The notes: generated by a model not told the origin, from the letters alone. Shown: positions 28,579-38,470, numbered from the stretch's first letter. The stretch is DNA of 64,000 bases from Flavobacteriaceae bacterium (GCA_030726725.1 JANRDC010000004.1:1-64000), one strand, 5' to 3'. Numbers and translations are program-made.

Positions 28579-29973
28579 TTATAATAAGGTGCGTGGATCA
28601 GTGACATGTCCTGTTACAGCCGCTGCAGCAGCCACTAAAGGAGAGGCGAGTAGGGTACGGGCTCCAGGTCCTTGTCTACCCTCAAAATTTCTGTTTGAGG
28701 TACTCACGGCATATTTGCCCGCAGGAATTTTGTCGTCATTCATCGCCAAACAAGCTGAGCAACCGGGTTCGCGGAGCGTAAATCCAGCAGCTTCAAAAAC
28801 TTCCAACAAACCTTCTTCTTTAATCGATTGAGCCACTAGGTGAGAACCAGGTACCAACCAGGCGGTTACGTGGTCTGCTTTCTTTCTGCCGCGAACAATG
28901 CTGGCAAATGACCTAAAATCCTCAATACGCCCGTTGGTACAACTACCGATGAACACGTAGTCGACTTTTTTGCCCAACATGGCATCTCCTTCATGAAAAT
29001 CCATGTATCCAAGGGATTTTTTATAGGTAGCCACACCGCCATCAAGACTTTGGGCCATGGGAATGTGCTGGCTGATGCCCAACCCCATACCAGGATTAGT
29101 TCCATAAGTGATCATGGGCTCTATCTGGTTGCCGTCAAAGGTGTATTCTTTGTCGAATGAAGCATCGCTGTCTGAGTACAGGGTGGACCAATAATTCATG
29201 GCCTTATCAAAATCTTGACCTTTTGGGGCAAATTCTCTTCCTGACACATAATCAAATGTTTTTTGATCCGGAGCGATCATTCCTCCGCGAGCCCCCATTT
29301 CGATACTCAGGTTGCAAACCGTCATACGTCCTTCCATACTCATTTCAGAAAAAACAGGACCAGCGTATTCTACGAAATAGCCTGTAGCTCCAGAAGTGGT
29401 CAATTGACTGATGATATACAGCGCCACATCTTTTGGGGTAACTCCTTTTTGAAGGGATCCAGTGATGTTGATACGCATACTTTTCGGTTTGGGTTGCATG
29501 ATGCATTGAGTAGAGAGTACCATCTCTACTTCAGAAGTTCCAATACCAAAAGCGATAGCGCCAAAAGCACCGTGTGTAGAGGTGTGAGAATCTCCACAAA
29601 CGATGGTAGCTCCGGGCAAAGTAATCCCGTACTCTGGTCCTACGACGTGAACAATTCCATTTTTCTGGTGGCCTAAACCCCAATAGCTAATTCCGTGTTC
29701 ACGGGCATTTTGTTCCAACATAGCGAGCTGGTTGGCAGAAAGTGGATCTTCAACAGGCAAATGTTGGTTGATCGTTGGGGTATTGTGGTCAGCAGTGGCA
29801 AAGGTGCGCTCGGGAAACTTAACGCGAATACCGCGTTGTTTTAAACCCAAAAAAGCTACTGGGCTAGTAACCTCATGTACCATATGTCTGTCGATAAACA
29901 AAACATCGGGTCCATTTTCTATGGAGTGAACCACGTGGGCATCCCATACTTTATCAAAAAGTGTTTTGGCCAT
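28579..29973 (-). CDS. leuC: 3-isopropylmalate dehydratase, large subunit
   Basis: A 464-aa aconitase-family subunit that carries the [4Fe-4S] cluster of isopropylmalate isomerase. The cluster cysteines appear in [11 protein letters not shown] and [40 protein letters not shown] is the conserved substrate region. The ORF track begins upstream at 30021, but the ATG at 29973 gives the usual N-terminus [14 protein letters not shown] and the usual length. First gene of the leu operon; recG lies 114 bp upstream on the same strand. The gap shows no leucine-rich leader peptide and no confident promoter. Confidence 0.96.
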   Translation of the reverse strand: MAKTLFDKVWDAHVVHSIENGPDVLFIDRHMVHEVTSPVAFLGLKQRGIRVKFPERTFATADHNTPTINQHLPVEDPLSANQLAMLEQNAREHGISYWGLGHQKNGIVHVVGPEYGITLPGATIVCGDSHTSTHGAFGAIAFGIGTSEVEMVLSTQCIMQPKPKSMRINITGSLQKGVTPKDVALYIISQLTTSGATGYFVEYAGPVFSEMSMEGRMTVCNLSIEMGARGGMIAPDQKTFDYVSGREFAPKGQDFDKAMNYWSTLYSDSDASFDKEYTFDGNQIEPMITYGTNPGMGLGISQHIPMAQSLDGGVATYKKSLGYMDFHEGDAMLGKKVDYVFIGSCTNGRIEDFRSFASIVRGRKKADHVTAWLVPGSHLVAQSIKEEGLLEVFEAAGFTLREPGCSACLAMNDDKIPAGKYAVSTSNRNFEGRQGPGARTLLASPLVAAAAAVTGHVTDPRTLL

Positions 29974-30087
29974 AATTTGTGTGTAATTATTCAATTTTTT
30001 TTGCGTGCCATGTATGTGCACCCAAAGTGTGTAAAAGTAAAAAATGATTGAGCAATTGAAGCTACAAGCAGGTAAAAATTACGACGT

Positions 30088-32199
30088 TCAACTGATGTAA
30101 TTCCAGATATTTTTGTGTTGAAGTATAGAAGTAAATGCTTTTTTTAACAAGACGTGTTCTGTTTGTGATAAAGCTGGATCTGCCTGCAAGATTTTTATGG
30201 CCTCGCCTCGGGCTAAACTCAATAGTTCTTGATCTTTGGTGAGGTCAGCTATTTTCAATTGAAGGGCTCCGCTTTGCTGTGTACCCATCAAATCTCCTGG
30301 CCCCCTAAGCTTTAAATCCACCTCTGACAAGGCAAACCCATCATTGGTTTGCGTCATCGTATGCAGCCTGAGTTTTGCATCTTCACCCACCTGATCAGCA
30401 GACATCAAAATACAATAGCTTTGATCAGCACCTCTGCCGACACGCCCCCTGAGTTGATGCAATTGAGATAGACCAAATCGCTCTGCGCTTTCGATCACCA
30501 TAACAGAAGCATTGGGTACATTCACACCGACTTCAATCACCGTGGTTGCCACCATAATTTGTGAAATTCCACGTACAAAACGATCCATTTCAATCGCTTT
30601 ATCTTCAGACTTCATTTGACCGTGGACAATAGATACTTGGTAATCCGGCATAGGAAACTCACGGGTAATCGAGTCATACCCATCCATGAGGTCTTTATAA
30701 TCCATGGCTTGGGACTCGTTGATCAGTGGGTAGACCACGTATACCTGGCGCCCCAAAGCAATCTGTTGTTTGATAAAGCCAAACACTTTTAATCGATGCG
30801 CATCAGTGCGCCAGACTGTCTTGATTTCTTGTCGGCCTGGCGGCAATTCATCGATTACAGATATATCTAAATCTCCGTATAAACTCATGGCCAATGTTCT
30901 GGGGATCGGAGTCGCCGTCATCACCAAAACATGAGGTGGGATTTCGTTTTTATGCCAAAGCTTTGCCCGTTGCGCCACACCAAATCTGTGTTGTTCATCG
31001 ACAACGGCTAATCCTAAATGGTGAAAAACAACAGGATCCTCCAGCAAAGCATGGGTGCCCACCAGCACGTGTATTTCTCCTTCTTTTAGCGCGGTTAATA
31101 GTGATGTACGCTCCTTGTTCTTTACAGAACCCGTCAAGAGACCCACCCTCAGTCCCAAAGGACTCAAAAGCTCGCTAACACCTTTGTAGTGCTGCTGGGC
31201 CAATATTTCTGTAGGGGCCACCAAACAAGACTGAAATCCGTTGTCCACAGCCATTAAAAAACAAAGCACAGCCACCATGGTTTTCCCCGAGCCAACGTCT
31301 CCCTGTAGCAAACGATTCATTTGTGCATTACTGCCGAGATCAGACCTGATTTCTTTCACCACTCTTTTCTGTGCATGGGTCAATTCGAAGGGTAGGTGAT
31401 TTTGGTAGAATTCATTAAAGTATCGACCCACTTCGTTAAAGGGATACCCTTTAACTTTACTGCGTCTAATCGCTTTATTGCGCAATAGTTGCATCTGAAT
31501 AAAAAACAATTCTTCAAACTTGAGCCTCTTTTGGGCTTGAGCTAACAATGGTAAGTTTTTTGGGAAATGTATATGAAACAAGGCTTGCGGCAATCCGATC
31601 AATCCATGGCGTTCCAACAGTGAACTCGGCAGTGTTTCCTCCAAATGCTTTCCGTATTGCATCAGCAACTCCATCACCCAATTTCCCATGATCTTTTGAG
31701 TGATTTGGGCGTTTTGTAAACGCTCACTACTCGGGTATATAGGCCTAATTGAGGGTGTGAACTGTGTTTTTTCAGCTGGATAAACCTCCATATCTGGGTG
31801 GGGCATAGAATAGGTTGATCCAAAGCGCTGTACTTTGCCAAAGACACTGTATTGTTGCCCAATTTTTAGGTTTTGCCTCAACCATTTAGTTCCTTTAAAC
31901 CAAACCAGCTCCATGCTGCCTGTTTCATCAGAAAAATGCCCCACCAGTCTAGCCCCCCTTTTCTGAGGAACCTCTTCCAGATGCACCAATGTGCCCTTGA
32001 TTTGTATTTCTGCTAAATGGGGTTGAAGTTGTGCAATCGTCACCCACTGGGTTTTGTCTACATAACGAAAAGGGAAAAAGTGAAGCAAATCCACAAAAGT
32101 GTGTAGCCCGAATACTTCAGCCATCACTTTAGCTCTTTGAGGCCCAACACCTTTAAGGTATACCAGGGGCGTTTGGAATATTTGACCGGAGTGATTCAC
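30088..32199 (-). CDS. recG: ATP-dependent DNA helicase RecG
   Basis: A 703-aa branch-migration helicase that remodels stalled forks and Holliday junctions. The N-terminal wedge/OB domain (starting LVYLKGVGPQRAKVM, with an OB segment near IKGTLVHLEE) is followed by two RecA-like domains with GDVGSGKTMVA (about residue 300), DEQHRFGVAQR, TATPIPRTLAM, and the C-terminal RGRVGRG. Full length. The start is GTG at 32199; no in-frame ATG gives a better N-terminus. It is divergent from the patatin gene with 67 bp between. Confidence 0.96.
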   Translation of the reverse strand: MNHSGQIFQTPLVYLKGVGPQRAKVMAEVFGLHTFVDLLHFFPFRYVDKTQWVTIAQLQPHLAEIQIKGTLVHLEEVPQKRGARLVGHFSDETGSMELVWFKGTKWLRQNLKIGQQYSVFGKVQRFGSTYSMPHPDMEVYPAEKTQFTPSIRPIYPSSERLQNAQITQKIMGNWVMELLMQYGKHLEETLPSSLLERHGLIGLPQALFHIHFPKNLPLLAQAQKRLKFEELFFIQMQLLRNKAIRRSKVKGYPFNEVGRYFNEFYQNHLPFELTHAQKRVVKEIRSDLGSNAQMNRLLQGDVGSGKTMVAVLCFLMAVDNGFQSCLVAPTEILAQQHYKGVSELLSPLGLRVGLLTGSVKNKERTSLLTALKEGEIHVLVGTHALLEDPVVFHHLGLAVVDEQHRFGVAQRAKLWHKNEIPPHVLVMTATPIPRTLAMSLYGDLDISVIDELPPGRQEIKTVWRTDAHRLKVFGFIKQQIALGRQVYVVYPLINESQAMDYKDLMDGYDSITREFPMPDYQVSIVHGQMKSEDKAIEMDRFVRGISQIMVATTVIEVGVNVPNASVMVIESAERFGLSQLHQLRGRVGRGADQSYCILMSADQVGEDAKLRLHTMTQTNDGFALSEVDLKLRGPGDLMGTQQSGALQLKIADLTKDQELLSLARGEAIKILQADPALSQTEHVLLKKAFTSILQHKNIWNYIS

Positions 32200-32231
32200 C
32201 CCACTAAGTTACAAAATCTGACGGTTAAGGG

Positions 32232-32262
32232 TTGGGGATTTATCCCAAAGAGCGTACATTTA
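32232..32262 (+). promoter_or_regulatory. Candidate promoter of the patatin-like gene
   Basis: TTG at 32232-32234, a 20-bp spacer and TACATTTA (7 of 8 to TAnnTTTG) at 32255-32262. The box ends four bases before the ATG, so transcription would begin at or just inside the start codon, giving a leaderless message. Confidence 0.35.
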
Positions 32263-32266
32263 AAAG

Positions 32267-33199
32267 ATGAGGGCATTGGTTATTTCAGGAGGTGGAAGCA
32301 AGGGGGCATTTGCCGGAGGTGTAGCCCAATACCTCATTCAAGAGCAAGGTAGACACTACGATTTGTTGGTGGGCACTTCGACGGGCAGTCTACTTTTACC
32401 CCACTTAGCCCTAGGGCAAATCGACAAACTACACCACATATACACCCATATTCAACAGAGTGATATTTTTAGTATACATCCCTTTAGGGTGCGCAAGAAA
32501 GGTGAGCGGTCCTATGTTTCCATCAACTACTTAACCACACTTTATCAATTTATCAGAAGGCGCAGGACATTTGGAGAAAGTCATGCGTTGAGAAGAACTA
32601 TTGAGAAAAATTTTTCCTCCCAAGATTTTGATCAATTAAAAACCCATGGACCAGAAATAGTAGTCACAGCGGCCAATCTGTCCAAATACCGAATTGAATA
32701 CAAAGCACTCAGTGATTATACCTATCAGGAATTTATTGATTGGATCTGGATCTCAGCCAATTATGTTCCTTTTATGTCTTTAGTTCAAAAAAACGGATAC
32801 GATTATGGAGATGGCGGATTAGGAAATTTAATCCCGATTCAAGAAGCCATTAGGCGAGGGGCTACAGAGATTGATGTCGTGATTCTTGAGTCTGAACACA
32901 TGAATAAAACCAAGGTATTGGGGTACAATCCATTTTCATTGATGATTCATATGTTTGGCTTTATGGTAGACCAAATAAAATCCCATGACATATCAGAGGG
33001 TATTGTAATGGCCAAACACCACGGGGTGGTACTCCACCTGTACTACACACCCACAAAACTCACGGAAAACGCATTGATCTTCGATCGGTTTCAGATGGCT
33101 GAGTGGTGGGAACAGGGGCGGAACTACGCCCGAGATAAATTTCTGAACCACAGTTCGCCGCTGAATGCGCGAAATTCCAACATAAAAAAAGGCGAATAA
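32267..33199 (+). CDS. Patatin-like phospholipase family protein
   Basis: A 310-aa serine lipid hydrolase of the patatin family with a Ser-Asp dyad. All motifs are in place: the oxyanion loop GGGSKGAFAGG at the N-terminus, the nucleophile GTSTG at about residues 36-40, and the catalytic Asp in YGDGGLGN. There is no signal peptide, so the protein is probably cytoplasmic or membrane-associated. It is not the outer-membrane PlpD-type fusion. The substrate (phospholipid or another acyl ester) is unknown. The 3' end overlaps the terminator stem. Confidence 0.9.
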   Translation: MRALVISGGGSKGAFAGGVAQYLIQEQGRHYDLLVGTSTGSLLLPHLALGQIDKLHHIYTHIQQSDIFSIHPFRVRKKGERSYVSINYLTTLYQFIRRRRTFGESHALRRTIEKNFSSQDFDQLKTHGPEIVVTAANLSKYRIEYKALSDYTYQEFIDWIWISANYVPFMSLVQKNGYDYGDGGLGNLIPIQEAIRRGATEIDVVILESEHMNKTKVLGYNPFSLMIHMFGFMVDQIKSHDISEGIVMAKHHGVVLHLYYTPTKLTENALIFDRFQMAEWWEQGRNYARDKFLNHSSPLNARNSNIKKGE

Positions 33200-33216
33200 T
33201 TTAATATTCGCCTTTT
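33187..33216. terminator. Bidirectional terminator between patatin and M20 genes
   Basis: AAAA, the 8-bp stem GGCGAATA/TATTCGCC with a 6-base loop, and TTTT form a symmetrical terminator. The left arm includes the last codons and stop of the patatin gene. It faces the convergent M20 amidohydrolase gene. Confidence 0.82.
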
Positions 33217-33236
33217 CTATGCGCTGTGAAGCAAGT

Positions 33237-34511
33237 TTATTTTAAATAGTCCAAACTGATCTCAGTCATGGCCTTTACACCCAATAAAAGCCCCGATTCA
33301 TCGATTTTAAAATCAGGGGTATGGTGGGGAAAAGAACCGGTGCTCCCAGGAGTCATGCCACCGAGAAAGAAATAGAATCCCGGAACTTCTTCTTGAAAGT
33401 AAGAGAAGTCTTCAGCACCAGTTGTCGCCTTAGACAACACTACTTGATCTTTGCCCGCAACCCTTTCCAATGTGGGCAACAATGCATTTACCAGTCCAGG
33501 ATCATTGTTGGTGATCGAGGTAAAGTCTTGAATTTCCAAGTCAGCTGTTCCACCATAAGCTTCAGCAATACCTTTGGCGAGCTCATGCATACGCTGATTG
33601 ATGTGACGTTGCATCTCAAAATCCAAAGTTCGAACTGTCCCAATCATTTCTAAGGACTCTGGAATGATATTAAAACGCACTCCTGAAGTTATTTTACCCA
33701 CAGAGATGACTGCCGCTTCATTGGTTAAATCGCTTTCTCGAGAAATGATTGTTTGATAAGCATCAATGACTTTTGACGCGATTAAAATAGGGTCAACACC
33801 CGCCCAAGGCTGTGATCCATGGGTTTGTTTGCCGTTGATTTTCAATACAAAACGCTGTGCTGCTGCCATGGTTCCACCTGGTTTGTAGCGAATCATACCC
33901 ACTGGGGTTTGAGAATTGATGTGCAAACCAACAATCACATCTACATCAGGATTTTTGAGCACACCTTCTTTGACCATCAACGAAGCACCACCGACTTCTC
34001 CTGGTGGCGGTCCTTCTTCAGCAGGTTGAAAAACAAACTTAATTGTCCCGTGAATTTGATCTTTGTGTTGACTTAATAGTTCAGCCGCACCCATCAATAT
34101 TGCGGTATGCGTGTCGTGTCCACAAGCGTGCATCACACCCACGGGGGTGTCCATAAAAGTAGATTTAACGGTAGACTTAAAGGGCAAATCATTTCTCTCT
34201 TCCACAGGAAGCGCATCAATATCCGCCCTAAGGGCCAAAACTTTACCCGGGTGTTTCCCTTTGAGTATACCAACAACACCGGTATGGGCAACACCAGTTT
34301 GCACCTCAAGGCCCAATGATTTGAGGTGAGCCGCAATAACTTCAGCAGTTTTGAATTCGCGATTGGACAGCTCAGGATTTTGGTGAAAGTGTCTGCGCCA
34401 ATCGATTACTTTTTTTTCAATAGATAAATAGGTTTGATCCGGAAGGTGATTGGATTGTGACCAACCCAACCAAGAGGACATCAAAGCGAAACAAAAAATG
34501 ATTTTTTTCAT
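33237..34511 (-). CDS. M20-family metallo-amidohydrolase (secreted)
   Basis: A 424-aa M20D-type peptidase/amidohydrolase, related to hippurate and N-acyl-amino-acid hydrolases, dependent on two metal ions. A signal peptide (KKIIFCFALMSSWLGWSQ) sends it to the periplasm. Metal and catalytic motifs are LRADIDALPVEE, HACGHDTHTAILMGAA and QPAEEGPPPGEVGGA, and the dimer-interface domain follows. It probably removes acyl groups from amino acids or acts on dipeptides. It is a single-gene unit divergent from pcrA. Confidence 0.92.
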   Translation of the reverse strand: MKKIIFCFALMSSWLGWSQSNHLPDQTYLSIEKKVIDWRRHFHQNPELSNREFKTAEVIAAHLKSLGLEVQTGVAHTGVVGILKGKHPGKVLALRADIDALPVEERNDLPFKSTVKSTFMDTPVGVMHACGHDTHTAILMGAAELLSQHKDQIHGTIKFVFQPAEEGPPPGEVGGASLMVKEGVLKNPDVDVIVGLHINSQTPVGMIRYKPGGTMAAAQRFVLKINGKQTHGSQPWAGVDPILIASKVIDAYQTIISRESDLTNEAAVISVGKITSGVRFNIIPESLEMIGTVRTLDFEMQRHINQRMHELAKGIAEAYGGTADLEIQDFTSITNNDPGLVNALLPTLERVAGKDQVVLSKATTGAEDFSYFQEEVPGFYFFLGGMTPGSTGSFPHHTPDFKIDESGLLLGVKAMTEISLDYLK

Positions 34512-34589
34512 AAAACTGATTTGAAAAGGAAATGTACAAAATATGATTCTTTCCTATGAAACTGTTTATAATTTATGAAGTAATCATTT

Positions 34590-34618
34590 TTGGTTGGCTT
34601 TGATTATACCTAAGTTTA
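34590..34618 (+). promoter_or_regulatory. Candidate promoter of pcrA
   Basis: TTG at 34590-34592, an 18-bp spacer and TAAGTTTA (7 of 8 to TAnnTTTG) at 34611-34618. It lies across the ORF-track start of pcrA at 34594, which argues that translation begins further downstream, at TTG 34636. Confidence 0.4.
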
Positions 34619-34635
34619 CCATTCATTTTTTTGTT

Positions 34636-36969
34636 TTGAAAAACTTTGTAGACGAGCTCAATAACGCACAAAAAGAAGCAGTGCTCCACAAGACTGGTCC
34701 ACTGATGGTGATCGCTGGTGCTGGATCCGGAAAAACACGTGTGCTCACTTTTAGGATGGCTCATTTGATGCAGCAGGGGGTAGATGCATTTAATATATTG
34801 GCCTTAACCTTTACCAATAAAGCGGCTAGAGAAATGAAGCACCGAATTGCCACTTTAGTAGGGGCATCGGAAGCCAAAAACCTTTGGATGGGAACTTTTC
34901 ACTCCGTTTTTGCCAAACTCTTGCGGGTTGAAGGTCATCGGTTGGGCTATCCCAATAATTTCACCATCTACGACACCCAGGATTCACAAAGACTCATCTC
35001 TTCGATCATCAAGGAAATGGGCTTAGATACAGAGTTGTACAAATACAAACAAATTCAAAGCCGCATCTCTTCTTACAAAAACAGTCTGATTACGGTCAAA
35101 GCCTATTTCAACCATCCTGAGCTGATGGAATCGGATGCCATGGCCAAAAGACCTAGGCTTGGAGAAATTTATCAGAACTACGTAGATCGATGCTTTAGGG
35201 CTGGAGCCATGGACTTTGACGATTTGTTGTTAAAAACCAATGAGTTGTTGACCCGTTTTCCAGATGTATTGGCCAGGTATCAAGATCGCTTTCGTTATAT
35301 TTTGGTAGACGAGTACCAAGATACCAATCACTCACAATACTTGATTGTCAAGGCGCTCGCAGATCGGTACCAAAACATATGTGTTGTAGGTGATGATGCG
35401 CAGAGCATCTATTCTTTTCGGGGTGCCAACATCAGCAATATCCTCAATTTTCAAAAAGATTACGACGGGGTTGCCCTGTATCGCTTGGAACAAAATTATC
35501 GCTCTACCCAAACTATTGTAGAAGCTGCCAATACAGTGATCGCCCACAACAAAAATCAAATCGAAAAAAAGGTTTGGACAGACAATGATTTGGGCGCACC
35601 GATCACCGTTCACAGAAGCCCTACAGATGCTGAAGAAGGTAGATTTATCGCTGCTTCCATTTGGGAGACCCAACACCAAGAACACAAAAAACCGAGTGAG
35701 TTTGCCGTGCTCTACAGAACAAATGCTCAGTCCAGGGCTATTGAAGACGCTTTGCGCAAAAGGGATATTCCCTATAAAATTTTCGGGGGACTTTCTTTTT
35801 ATCAGCGCAAGGAAATCAAGGATGTTTTGGCGTATTTGCGCTTGATTATCAATCCTCAAGACGAAGAGGCGCTGAAAAGAATCATCAATTTTCCCGCTCG
35901 TGGGATCGGTGATGCCACGATTGACAAGTTGACCTTGGCAGCTTTTGAGCATCAAATTTCACTTTTTGACGTATTGTTGCGCTTGGACGAAGGATTGCTG
36001 TCCGTGCACGGAGGCACTCGGGCAAAACTGGAGGAATTTGCCAGGATGATCCAAAGCTTTCAAGTGTTAGAACAGCAGGTCGATGCCTTTGAATTGGCCG
36101 CTCAAGTAGTTAAAAAAACCGGTTTATTACTTGAATTTAAAAAAGATGGCACCCCTGAAGGGGTAGCCAAAATGGAAAATATAGAGGAGCTGCTCAACGG
36201 TATCAAAGACTTTGTGGAAGGTCAACAAGAGATTGCGGATGCCCGAGGAGCACTGTCAGAGTTTTTGGAGGACGTGGCCTTAGCTACAGACATGGACAGA
36301 GATATCGATGGTGAAGAACGGGTAGCGCTCATGACCATTCACTTGGCTAAAGGTTTGGAGTTCCCCGTGGTATATATCGTTGGTTTAGAAGAAGATTTAT
36401 TTCCCTCTGCGATGAGCATGAACACACGATCAGAACTCGAAGAAGAAAGAAGACTCTTTTATGTGGCCCTGACTAGAGCGGAACAAAAAGCCTACCTCAC
36501 TTATGCACAAACCAGATACCGCTGGGGAAAATTAGTCGACGCAGAACCCAGTAGATTCATCGAAGAAATTGACGAAAAATATCTGGAGCACACGGTTCCA
36601 TTGACCAGCTATCGCTACAAATCAGTCATTGATCAGGATATTTTTGGCGAGGTAGACCACAGTAAGCTAAGGACACAAAAACCTATAGCTGGAATTCCGC
36701 CCAAATCTAATCAGCCCTCTGCAGCGCAATTGCAAAAACTGAGAAAAATTAAACCCGATATAGGTATTCCAGTGGATAGAGGAAACGCCTTGGCATTGGA
36801 TTTACAAGTAGGCCAGTGGGTGGACCACCCCAGATTTGGTCAAGGTGTGGTTAAATCTATGGAAGGATTGGGCAATGATCAAAAAGCAGATATAGAGTTT
36901 GAGCACGGAGGTTCAAAAAAGCTATTGCTCAGATTTGCTCAATTGACCAAAATAGATCGTCATGGCTGA
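34636..36969 (+). CDS. pcrA: ATP-dependent DNA helicase, UvrD/PcrA family
   Basis: A 777-aa superfamily 1A helicase for excision repair and for removing RecA filaments. Motifs include Walker A IAGAGSGKTRVL, ALTFTNKAAREMK, Walker B VDEYQDTNHSQY, VGDDAQSIYSFRGA, LEQNYRS, and the late TIHLAKGLEFPVVYIVGLEEDLFP and VALTRAEQ. The C-terminal PcrA-type tail (QVGQWVDHPRFGQGVVKS) is present. I choose a TTG start at 34636. It gives the family's usual N-terminus KNFVDELNNAQKEAV, there is no in-frame ATG nearby, and a promoter box covers the upstream ORF start. The YrdC-family gene overlaps its stop by 8 bp. Confidence 0.94.
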   Translation: MKNFVDELNNAQKEAVLHKTGPLMVIAGAGSGKTRVLTFRMAHLMQQGVDAFNILALTFTNKAAREMKHRIATLVGASEAKNLWMGTFHSVFAKLLRVEGHRLGYPNNFTIYDTQDSQRLISSIIKEMGLDTELYKYKQIQSRISSYKNSLITVKAYFNHPELMESDAMAKRPRLGEIYQNYVDRCFRAGAMDFDDLLLKTNELLTRFPDVLARYQDRFRYILVDEYQDTNHSQYLIVKALADRYQNICVVGDDAQSIYSFRGANISNILNFQKDYDGVALYRLEQNYRSTQTIVEAANTVIAHNKNQIEKKVWTDNDLGAPITVHRSPTDAEEGRFIAASIWETQHQEHKKPSEFAVLYRTNAQSRAIEDALRKRDIPYKIFGGLSFYQRKEIKDVLAYLRLIINPQDEEALKRIINFPARGIGDATIDKLTLAAFEHQISLFDVLLRLDEGLLSVHGGTRAKLEEFARMIQSFQVLEQQVDAFELAAQVVKKTGLLLEFKKDGTPEGVAKMENIEELLNGIKDFVEGQQEIADARGALSEFLEDVALATDMDRDIDGEERVALMTIHLAKGLEFPVVYIVGLEEDLFPSAMSMNTRSELEEERRLFYVALTRAEQKAYLTYAQTRYRWGKLVDAEPSRFIEEIDEKYLEHTVPLTSYRYKSVIDQDIFGEVDHSKLRTQKPIAGIPPKSNQPSAAQLQKLRKIKPDIGIPVDRGNALALDLQVGQWVDHPRFGQGVVKSMEGLGNDQKADIEFEHGGSKKLLLRFAQLTKIDRHG

Positions 36970-37579
36970 GTACTTAAAAATTTATCCGGATAATCCGCAA
37001 GAACGCCTCATTGAAAAGGCTGTTCAAATCATCAAGCAAGGAGGTATTGTCATTTTTCCCTCAGATACGGTGTACGCTATGGGATGTGACTTAACCAACA
37101 CAAAAGCTTTGGAAAAATTGGCTAAAATTAAAGGCATCAAACTCAATAAAGCACAATGGTCTTTTGTCTGTGCTGATCTGAGTCATTTGTCAGACTTTAC
37201 TAAGCCGATGGACACCGCCACATTTAAACAGTTAAAAAAACACTTTCCAGGACCATACACTTTCGTATTAGAGGCCAACAATAAGCTTCCCAAAGCTTTT
37301 GACCACAGGAAAACTGTAGGGATTCGCGTTCCTGACCACCCAATACCGCGTCTTTTGGTCGAACGTTTGGGCAATCCACTGGTGTCCACTTCAATTTATG
37401 ACCCTGATACCGTCATTGAGTACACCACAGATCCCGAATTGATTTTTGAACGCTGGTCTTCCCGTATTGACCTGATGATCGACAGTGGATATGGAGACAA
37501 TCAAGCTTCGACTGTAGTTGACTTATCAGGCACTGAGCCTGTGATACTCAGGCAGGGAAAAGGGGAATTCTCTGGATAA
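36962..37579 (+). CDS. YrdC/YciO/Sua5-family protein
   Basis: A 205-aa protein of the Sua5/YciO/YrdC family. Family members include the enzyme that makes threonylcarbamoyl-AMP for t6A modification of tRNA. Characteristic parts are GGIVIFPSDTVYAMGCDL, the nucleotide pocket FPGPYTFVLEA (usual form PGPxTxIL) and RQGKGEF at the end. Many bacteria have a catalytic TsaC/Sua5 and a separate YciO paralogue of less clear role; the lysine-arginine pattern here does not let me decide between them. Its start overlaps pcrA by 8 bp, suggesting co-translation. Confidence 0.87.
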   Translation: MAEYLKIYPDNPQERLIEKAVQIIKQGGIVIFPSDTVYAMGCDLTNTKALEKLAKIKGIKLNKAQWSFVCADLSHLSDFTKPMDTATFKQLKKHFPGPYTFVLEANNKLPKAFDHRKTVGIRVPDHPIPRLLVERLGNPLVSTSIYDPDTVIEYTTDPELIFERWSSRIDLMIDSGYGDNQASTVVDLSGTEPVILRQGKGEFSG

Positions 37580-37587
37580 CAGGTAAT

Positions 37588-37615
37588 AAAAAAGGCGCCC
37601 ATAAGGGGCGCCTTT
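37588..37615. terminator. Bidirectional terminator between YrdC-family and OmpA-family genes
   Basis: A perfect 10-bp stem AAAGGCGCCC/GGGCGCCTTT with loop ATAAG. An A-run on its left side gives a good U-tract for the minus-strand OmpA gene. On the plus strand the T-run is short, so termination is likely stronger for the minus-strand transcript. Confidence 0.85.
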
Positions 37616-37636
37616 AAAAATGTTATATCAAGATGA

Positions 37637-38470
37637 TTAGTTGATGGCAGGATCTTTCATGCCTTCTTCAATCATGCTGTAGAATTGGTCAATCTTAGGA
37701 AGTACCACAATTCTAGTTCTTCTGTTTTTAGCCAACTCAGTGCTCGATACAGGAATGTATTCTGAGCGTCCAGCTGCAGTCATGCGCTTAGGATCAACTT
37801 TAAACTCTTTTTGCAAAATGCGAACTACAGAAGTAGCGCGTTTCACACTCAAGTCCCAGTTATCCAACAATACACCACTTGCATAAGATTTATCGTCTGT
37901 ATGACCTTCAACCATAAAGTCAAAGTCAGGTTTGTTGTTCACCACTTTGGCTACTTTACCAAGCACTTCTTTAGCTTGAGCAGTAACGGTGTAACTTCCG
38001 CTGTTAAACAATAACTTATCAGAGATAGAAACAAATACAACTCCTTTTTCAACATCGATTTGGATGTCTTCATCGTCTAAGTTGCCCAATACACCTTTAA
38101 GGCTTTGTACCAAGGCTAGGTTCACTGAGTCTCTGCGGGTAATCGCTTGGTTCAGACGTTTGATGGTTAGGTCTTTTTCTTTCAAACTTTCCAAAGAACG
38201 CTCAAGGTTCTCAGCACCTTTAGTGGTTAGGGTAGTCAAATTACCCAAGTTGTTGATCAAATCAGCATTGCTGGCTTTCAAATAAGCGTTTTGCTCTTCC
38301 AACAACTTGAGACGGGCGGTGTCTTCCAAGCAGCTGTTGAGTTTAACGGTTGCGTTGTTCAGCAAATCCTGAGTTTCTTTTTGTTTAGATTCTAGTTCTG
38401 CGTATTTCTTTTGAGGGACGCAGGAGAAGAGCAATGAAGCTCCCATCAACCCTACAAGCATTTTTTTCAT
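37637..38470 (-). CDS. OmpA-family lipoprotein with coiled-coil stalk
   Basis: A 277-aa lipoprotein. The signal peptide ends in a lipobox (LLFSC, lipidated Cys17). A heptad-rich coiled coil occupies residues 25-110 and an OmpA/MotB peptidoglycan-binding domain the C-terminus (FDFMVEGHTDDKSY, WDLSVKRATSVVRILQ, RRTRIVVLPK). It likely tethers the outer membrane to peptidoglycan, with the stalk setting the distance. The tail after the OmpA core (IDQFYSMIEEGMKDPAIN) is short. It has its own perfect -7 box and a strong terminator, and is a single-gene unit that looks highly expressed. Confidence 0.91.
   Translation of the reverse strand: MKKMLVGLMGASLLFSCVPQKKYAELESKQKETQDLLNNATVKLNSCLEDTARLKLLEEQNAYLKASNADLINNLGNLTTLTTKGAENLERSLESLKEKDLTIKRLNQAITRRDSVNLALVQSLKGVLGNLDDEDIQIDVEKGVVFVSISDKLLFNSGSYTVTAQAKEVLGKVAKVVNNKPDFDFMVEGHTDDKSYASGVLLDNWDLSVKRATSVVRILQKEFKVDPKRMTAAGRSEYIPVSSTELAKNRRTRIVVLPKIDQFYSMIEEGMKDPAIN

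Noticed and set aside
29974-30021. Upstream extension of LeuC as a leader peptide
   Set aside because: It is in frame with leuC, has only one leucine codon and no attenuator hairpins.
30077-30102. Inverted repeat AATTAC/GTAATT after recG as a terminator
   Set aside because: Only a 6-bp AT-rich stem with a 14-base loop overlapping the recG stop; too weak to list.
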